Shown: one piece after another, positions 7,826 through 13,847 of the stretch | Numbering within the stretch: the stretch's first letter is position 1 | Layout of the letters: each line of letters begins with the position of its first letter | Program-made: the position numbers and the translations under genes | Assembly (NCBI GenBank): GCA_028565715.1 | Contig: JAOXYC010124444.1 | Span: forward strand, 1 to 13,847 | Direction: 5' to 3' | From: Phoronis pallida | Taxonomy: Eukaryota > Phoronida > Phoronidae | Length of the DNA stretch: 13,847 nt | The notes under the pieces: generated by a model | What the model saw: only the letters and a program-made list of their open reading frames with translations | Told to the model about the DNA's origin: nothing | Databases searched by the model: none

Positions 7826-10800
7826 GTAAGATAATTTCATTAATTTCATTTAGATTTTGAATACTGATTCTTATGAAGTTGCAAGATCCTGAGGTTCTTT
7901 TATTTTGAGGACCACTGGTCTAATTTAAAAGACCCGAGTGACGAGTCTTATATTGTAATTAACTTTCCTCAATTATAATTATTTTATAATAACTTCAGAA
8001 TTATAAAAGATCTTGAACGGATATTCTGCCTTACATTAAAAATGGTGAATATCAACACTTTACCTTTAAACATTAGTTAAACTTATGAATGACACGCAAA
8101 GTTGGGGGTCAAATATCGCGGTATGCTTGTTTCCCGGCTATACAGGAAGATGGAATTTCAAAACCAGACTCATGAAAAGCGAGAAATCTAAGTTGATTCG
8201 TTTTCTTTTATTTGTATCAATAATGATTATGATGCTGATGATTTATTACTTATGGTAGCACATGCATTTAAACAAGCTCAGTATGCCCATTAAAAATAGT
8301 CAGTAATTAAAAAATTGATTAATTGTTATAGAAAAACCTTTTGCAATCCTGAAGCCCATTCCCTATACGCTTGAAGTAAAAAGGAGGCGTTTGATCGATT
8401 CGTTAATAAGTTATTTTATTTTAGTGTTGAATAGCTGGTTAACAACACAGACGGCAAGTCTAGACAATTTCCAAGTGCAAGACACTTCTGGGACGACTAC
8501 CTCAGAATGCAACGATTTAATATCATCTAGTGGCTGTGCAGCATATACAGCTTTTGGTTGCAATGTTGATCAGGCGAAGGTTTACTGTGCAAAAACTTGT
8601 GGCTTTTGTATAACCCCTACCACAGCTCAACAATCCATAGCGTTATCAACAACGGGAGGTCAACATTTTTCTATAAATACCGGGGTGGATACTACCACAT
8701 CTAAACCAATCACAACGCCAGCAGTCACTATTGTTGTTACAACACCAACATCAAACCAAGAGACAATAACAACAGAAGACGCTACACAGACTACCGAAAT
8801 TGGTACCACTACTGGTAGTTGTGTAGATTTAATGTCACATGTTGAATGTGATTTTCTTGTAACGTTCAAAAATTGCCACACATCTGTTGCAAAGGAAAAC
8901 TGTACGAAAAGTTGTGGCTACTGCGGTACGAATACAACATATCACACTACAGAAATCACCATGACCAGCGGTAAAACAGATTCAATTTCCACACAAGATA
9001 AGTTCACTACGACACCAACTCGGTGGACAACAACAGATGGTGGCACTATCACCGACACTGGAACAACTCGCCTGTCTGGTACCCAAACAACATATGCAAC
9101 TGACCACACAGGCGAGATATGCGAGGATAAAACAACAAATTGCCAGACTTTAGTAGAATCAAACAACTGTTTTAGTAATTGGACTATAGAAAATGCAAGA
9201 AGAGATTGTGCAAAGAGTTGTGGGTTCTGTGGATCAACTCAGACAAGTGAAACATCAACTCGAGCATCTCCATCCTCGATGGAATCTATCACATTAACAA
9301 CCAGACAAGATACAGTTGCAACGAAAGATGGTTCCGAAGCAACAATGGGTTCAGTTACGACAGGAACACCAAAAGTCACTAACATTGCAAGTACGACAAC
9401 TCAAAGTTACAAAACAACTTCACATGGTACAACTGTTGAACAACAAACAACTCTTGGTGAATTGACAACAGAAATTACTAAAACATCACCACAACAATCG
9501 AAATTGACAACAGAAGTACGAGAAACAACAAATCAAAGAGAAAAATCAACCCGAAAAATTCCAACAACTAAAGAAGTTCAAACAACAACCAGGGGTGAAA
9601 TGTCATCTCAACGTCTAAGTGTGTATAACAGACCATCAACACAAAAAACTCAAACAACAACAAATGTACAAACAGAGACAGGCATTCAAACAACAGACAA
9701 TGGACAAACAACATTAGAACTTACAACAAAAAGTGAAACAACTCTTCAAAAACAAGTAACAACAACGCCAAACAGTAGTCATACTTCAGCGCAGAGTTCA
9801 ACAGCAGCAAATAGACGGACAACAGGGAGCCAAACAACACCACCAAGTCAAACAACCATTGAACGTCAATCAACAACAGAAATTATAAAACCAACAACAA
9901 GGCTCCATACACAATCAAGTCTTGCAACAACAAAACAGCATGTTTCCAAAATGTATACCACGGATCAGAGTGAAACAACGACCCTTGCTCAACAATCAAC
10001 AGGAAGTGAAACAACAATAAATGTCGAAATGACACCAGGGGAAAGACAAACAACAACGCAGCGTGTAACAACAGTCCAGGGCCAAACCGTGCCCCAGAGT
10101 GAAACAACATCTCCTGTAGAAACAACTGGTCGACGTATAACCACACAAACTCCATCAACAACTGAACCAAAATCAGAAAGTTGGACAACAGAACATCTTA
10201 AGACACCATTTGCAAGTCAAACATCTGGAGGACGATCTTCAACACAGAAACATATTGCGGGGACGTCTACAACACCAGAAACACAAACAACACCTCAAAA
10301 TCCAACAACTACTGAAATACCTAATCAAGGAACAACCACACAAGAAGAAACAACAAAACCCTTTCCAACAGCAAGCATGCCTGACACGATTACACCTACT
10401 CAGCCCGAATCAACTCAGAGAATAATAAGTCCAGAAGCATCAACAACATCTCTTGATCAGATAACTCATAGTAAACGAACGGAGTCTACGACCAAATCAA
10501 AAGAACAAACAACTCGTGGAAATATAGTCACAGAGGAATCCACCACAACAGAAAGCGCGACATCATCGTTTACTTCTGTCAGTCCTATACCAACGACGCC
10601 GTCAATACCATCACTATCAGTGAAAGATGCTCCTGTAACGACACCTGCGTCTGTTGATGAAACGAACGCAAAGAACACAGATGATGGTGAGTGTTTTACA
10701 ATTGTTTTCTTGTTTAGGAATTTGAAAAAGAAATCTTTTAATTTCGCAATATAATTTTTGTAGGAGTTTTTTTGTTTGTTTTTTTCACTATATTTTCTTG

Positions 10801-12018
10801 TTTACAAATTTTGAATAATTATATCGCGACGGTATCGTGCTTATTTAATGATACTGCCCCTGAGATAGCGATATCATTTAATTAAAATTGAGATAAACTG
10901 TATTGTCCATCAGGTTATTTATGCTGCTTGGTGTTGATAACATCAAAACAATACAAAATTAGACTGCTGTCCCGATCCCTGGCCATGAAATGTGAGCCTT
11001 GCACGGATTTTATATTTTGCATTTATACAAGTTGAAGGACAGGACAACCATTTTTGAATGTATGTCTAGGATGGTTGACAGTGCTATCATTATGCTAGAA
11101 AAATCAATTTTAGTGAAAAAAAAAAATTTGAAAAATTTATTTTTGATAGTTTGATCAAATCTGTGATGTCACAATTAGTAAAATTGCTATAAACGCATTG
11201 GAAAAATTCGTTTTTCTCAAATAATTTCAAGATTTGAATTCCAAACAAGAAAATTGCCAAATATGTTTAATGTAAGAATCCTTAAGCTATGAATATATTT
11301 GGTCATTTTCTTGTTTAGAATTCAAATCTTGAAATTATTTGAGAAAAGTGTATTTTTCCTATGTGTTTAGAGCAAATTTTACTAATTGTGACATCACAGA
11401 TTTGATCAAAATATCAAAAAAAAAAATTTCAAATTTTTTTTTTTTCACTAAAATTGATTTTTCTAGCATAATGATAGCACTGACAACAATCCTAGACATA
11501 CATTCAAAAATGGTCGTCCTGTCCTTTAAGGAAATTGGATAAAAAAAACCCGGAAAATGAGCGGCACAAAAATGTTTTAATTACGTTTTGATTTTTGACG
11601 TTCTCGCGGTTTCGATAAAAGACAAGCTGTAATGACATAAATTTCGGTTAGTTATATAATTCAAGGATAATTTTACTTGCGTTATTCCTTGACACCGACC
11701 ACTATAGACTGATTCCGGAAGTTTAAAATGGCGACCTTTCCCTTAAATTTGTCTCGAACATAATTTGAACATGTTTAGTGTTCAACAGCTGAGTGGGCTA
11801 CAAATAGGGACAAAAACACTTTTGAAAACAGTCAAAAAATGATTGTTAAATATCGTGTACAGTAATTTTCTAGAAAGGTTAAGGACAGTAATTTTAACTC
11901 ATGTTTGTCTTACAGAGCGTCTACCAATTTATATAGGAGCTGGCGTGGGTGTTGTTGGAATTATTCTGATCGTACTAGCCATTATAATGCTCAGTTCACA
12001 TTTCAAGCGACGGAAAAG
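7789..12018 (+). CDS. ShKT-domain mucin-like type I membrane protein, 3' partial
   Basis: Coding exons are 7789-7825, 8425-10686 and 11916-12018; junction phases 1 and 1 agree, and the last exon ends in phase 2 at a gtaacg donor. I do not recognise a named gene. Residues 1-24 form a signal peptide (core FAFCLIFVLCVL). Three six-cysteine ShKT domains lie at residues 41-74 (8508-8609), 145-179 (8820-8924) and 245-281 (9120-9230). All end in C-A/T-K-S/T-C-G-aromatic-C. Thr-rich linkers separate them. Residues 282-766 form a cysteine-free Thr/Ser/Gln stalk suited to dense O-glycosylation, with N-glycosylation sequons such as NTT, NWT and NSS. One TM helix (about 771-794) is followed by HFKRRK. 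The start has an in-frame TAA six bases upstream and a good context (A at -3, G at +4). ShKT domains occur in secreted enzymes, nematode surface mucins and cnidarian toxins. A role in mucosal or surface adhesion or recognition is inference only. Confidence 0.88.
7826..8424 (+). other. Intron 1 of the ShKT-mucin gene
   Basis: The donor is gtaaga (7826) and the acceptor ttattttag (ends 8424), preceded by a T-rich tract. The intron is AT-rich with no further coding segment, repeat or element that I can support. Confidence 0.75.
9231..10686 (+). repeat. Thr-codon-rich, low-complexity stalk-coding region
   Basis: Degenerate repeats built on caaacaaca (Gln-Thr-Thr) and acaaca recur through this segment, with TT pairs roughly every 6-12 residues and Ser, Glu, Pro and Lys between them. 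ACA is the dominant Thr codon. The sense strand is strongly A/C-rich, so the minus strand also shows accidental open frames, for example at 9883-10188. Copies are diverged rather than an identical VNTR, so the length should be more stable than in classical mucin arrays. Confidence 0.8.
10687..11915 (+). other. Intron 2 of the ShKT-mucin gene
   Basis: The donor gtgagt (10687) is near-consensus and the acceptor is tgtcttacag (ends 11915). It carries the 492-bp inverted repeat at 11035-11526. If unspliced, the frame continues for 22 codons and stops at 10752-10754, before the TM exon. An ATTAAA word at 10881-10886 could serve as a weak polyadenylation signal. Confidence 0.8.
11035..11526. mobile_element. 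492-bp foldback element with about 230-bp inverted arms
   Basis: The left arm 11035-11265 and right arm about 11293-11526 are inverted copies, roughly 90 percent alike, with a loop of about 27 bases. The outer ends are aaggacaggac and gtcctgtcctt; inner landmarks include gatttgaattc and gtgatgtcacaa with their complements. The frame at 11339-11542 simply crosses the right arm. No transposase and no clear target duplication are visible. It is probably a MITE or foldback element. In the primary transcript it would form a double-stranded stem of about 230 bp. Confidence 0.88.
11916..12018 (+). CDS. Transmembrane exon of the ShKT-mucin gene
   Basis: Completing the split codon as GAG, the exon reads ERLPIYIGAGVGVV followed by GIILIVLAIIML, then SSHFKRRK. 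This is a hydrophobic helix of about 24 residues with glycines spaced as GxxxG, followed by a basic stop-transfer sequence. The orientation implies an extracellular ShKT and mucin region and a cytoplasmic tail. The tail continues in at least one further exon, because the exon ends mid-codon at a gtaacg donor. Confidence 0.88.
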
Positions 12019-13847
12019 GTAACGTCTTTTTCCCAAACCTAACATCAATAATGCAAAAAAAAATTAAGGGGATTCCATACCTTGTTGAAAATGTGACCAA
12101 TCGTCAATTCAATCATTTTTAAAGTTAAAAATCATAATTTAAATATAGGTCGCCAGATGAACTTGCATGATACGGCGGTTTCAAAACGCGAGGTACAAAT
12201 GTAGAAAACGCAGTTGACGTTTTCCCAAAATTACAGTGTGAATTGTAAATTCGTTTTTTCCGTTATTTCCGTTCTTTTTGTTGAAGGCTTTTTTGTCTAT
12301 TCATGAACGCAATAGAATAAAGTTGACGGCTTTATGTAGCGTTTTTAATTACGTGATCTCCAAGCTTTTTTAAAAAAATCACGCAAAAATGTAAGCGGGC
12401 GACGGGAAAATATCACAAAAAGTGCTGGCATTTCGTTCAACGTATTTAGATTTTTCTGAAATTTTGACAAAAGAAAGGAAATTCTATTCTGGTTCGAATG
12501 AACAATGTTTGATTATACAATGTAGGTCGCCGCATGAAATTTTGAGATATAGCCAATTGAAAACGAAAAATAGCGTACATTTTACACTTTCTTCATTTTC
12601 TTGTCATAAAATGTATATGGTTCGAATCAGCAATTTTTTCTCGGTCTAGTGGTATATTTTTGTACCATATATATGATTAAGTCTATAGACACACAGAGCG
12701 TGTAACAAAACGTACTTAACACTCGAATAATCACGCATTTGACGTTATTTACTGATGACGTGTACAAGGTAAGGAATCCCCTTAAATCAGACTTGGTGTT
12801 TTTGCTTTTTACAACTTTTGCATCACCGAAAGATATACTTTAACATGATGAATGCTTGATTGTGAAATCATACTTTTGAGCCCATAAATTATGAAATGCC
12901 TGATTAAATCGTGAGTTCATTCGGGGCCTAATACTGGTCAGTTGCATCCCGGGAGTTGCATGTTGTAGGCTTCGGAAACTGTTTTGTACTAACGGGGCAT
13001 TGAAAGTTAGTTATTTTGACAGCGACGATCCGCTTTTGATAAAAACATAAAGTTTACTTAAAGTGAAGCTCAACGACCTTTTATTAGAGAACATTAGGGC
13101 AGAAACTCAAAGGCAATGAGCGAAAGTTAGAACTCGAATATAGGCATTGAATTTTATCTTTTCGAATGACATATATGTTGTTGAGTTGAATATACGCGCG
13201 AAAAGATTAAAAGCACTCCACAGCTGTTTGCTAATAAGACTGACTATCACGAGTGGGAGGATAGTAGATATGAAACATTTTAGATTTATCTTCTATTACA
13301 TCATATTTTCACATTCTTCTGTGATGGGCATGTTTTAGACCTTAGTTCATTACTAAGATATTAGCGTGTACATGTAGAATACTCATATTATGCTTTATTG
13401 GCACCCGGTGAAAAACTGTAATTCGAAAGGTAGTGTGATTTTAAATAGATTTTATAACCGGTAAAAAGGTGTTTTATACTTTTATTGTTTTAACATACCG
13501 GTCCTCGACACCCTATTTTATTATCATATTATCAATGTAACTCAGGCCTCCTGTCGTCGATTTCGCAGACTAGGTATTGGACTCCACGTTAAATAAAGCT
13601 GTAGTCCTTATCCCTGACAGTGATCCTTGACCTATATAACTTATTGTAAATTTTCCTTTCTGGTACGAACAACGCTGAACTGACCAATAAACTCGAGTTT
13701 TGATCCTTTTCATAGTTAACATTCAGTATCAAAAAGTGAATAACTTTTTAATCTGGTCTCCTCACTACCTATAGGGAATGAAAGTCATGTGACCGTAACT
13801 TCTGCTTCCGGTGACATACTCTCAATGCCTCCAATGTGTTTCAGACG
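12019..13847 (+). other. Intron 3 or 3' flank of the ShKT-mucin gene; no exon identified with confidence
   Basis: Beyond the TTAA element, 12786-13847 is AT-rich and I can support no coding exon in it. AATAAA words occur at about 13592 and 13685. The last bases give a plausible acceptor: a pyrimidine-containing tract then gtttcag at 13838-13844, with the exon starting at 13845. It would complete the split AG codon as AGA (Arg), so the cytoplasmic-tail exon may begin at the window edge. Confidence 0.4.
12064..12785. mobile_element. 722-bp MITE-like element with TTAA ends and about 20-bp terminal inverted repeats
   Basis: The left end TTAAGGGGATTCC.TACCTTGT (12064-12085) is matched in inverse at 12764-12785 (acaaggtaaggaatccccttaa), with one mismatch in 22. 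TTAA lies at both extremes, consistent with a piggyBac-type target duplication. A TA duplication with an extended TIR is the alternative. The interior has a repeated phrase, taggtcgcc.gatgaa, at about 12147 and taggtcgccgcatgaa at about 12524, suggesting internal duplication. The frame at 12422-12649 has no recognisable transposase motif. The two TIRs differ from those of the 6575-6938 element. Confidence 0.8.

Noticed and set aside
8508-9230. Calling the gene a ShK-type toxin
   Set aside because: The modules sit at the tip of a long mucin stalk anchored by a TM helix, and lack an adjacent Lys-aromatic dyad in the expected loop, so a secreted channel-blocking peptide is not supported.
9883-10188. 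Minus-strand open frame of 101 codons within the mucin exon (also 8660-8881, 8942-9166 and 10466-10678)
   Set aside because: These are shadows of the ACA/CAA-rich sense strand, whose complement rarely forms stops. The plus strand has a clear domain structure.
10210-10425. Plus-strand open frame in another frame of the stalk, rich in His, Gln and Lys
   Set aside because: It is an out-of-frame reading of the same low-complexity DNA (tcaaca/caacaa).
12422-12649. 75-codon open frame inside the TTAA element
   Set aside because: It shows no transposase motif and is too short for an autonomous element. The host element looks non-autonomous.
1-13847. CRISPR array, bacterial operon, riboswitch or phage features
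   Set aside because: The split genes with GT-AG introns, AATAAA signal and SINE/MITE remnants identify animal nuclear DNA. No regularly spaced identical repeats of the CRISPR type are present.

Overview
The window reads as nuclear DNA of an invertebrate animal. It is AT-rich, its genes are split by GT-AG introns, and it carries several families of non-autonomous transposon remnants. The phylum cannot be fixed from the sequence. A Thr/Ser-rich membrane protein with ShKT domains and a tRNA-derived SINE head would suit a cnidarian, echinoderm, hemichordate, lophotrochozoan or similar genome.

Layout. Positions 1-585 are a foldback element whose two ends carry the same inverted 8-mer; a tRNA-derived SINE relic lies inside its left arm. 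Positions 828-5526 hold eleven coding exons of an FBXO9 orthologue on the + strand (421 codons, missing only a short N-terminus), with a 3' UTR ending near the AATAAA at 5808. Its introns contain a 57-bp near-perfect hairpin (2091-2209), small tandem repeats and a weaker foldback. Positions 5830-7788 are intergenic and hold a 364-bp TTAA-flanked MITE-like element.

Positions 7789-12018 form a second + strand gene, reconstructed here: a 37-nt first coding exon, a 2.26-kb exon and a transmembrane exon. The product is a type I membrane mucin-like protein with signal peptide, three ShKT domains, a Thr/Ser/Gln stalk of about 485 residues, one TM helix and a basic stop-transfer segment. Its second intron holds a 492-bp inverted repeat with arms of about 230 bp. 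Its third intron, or 3' flank, holds a 722-bp TTAA-flanked element. The last coding exon or exons are not identified and probably lie beyond the right edge.

The two genes look functionally unrelated: one is an intracellular ubiquitin-ligase adaptor, the other a glycosylated surface protein. They are simply in tandem on the same strand, about 2 kb apart. The strongest new observations are the ShKT-mucin receptor, which appears undescribed, and the density of hairpin-forming elements inside transcribed introns.
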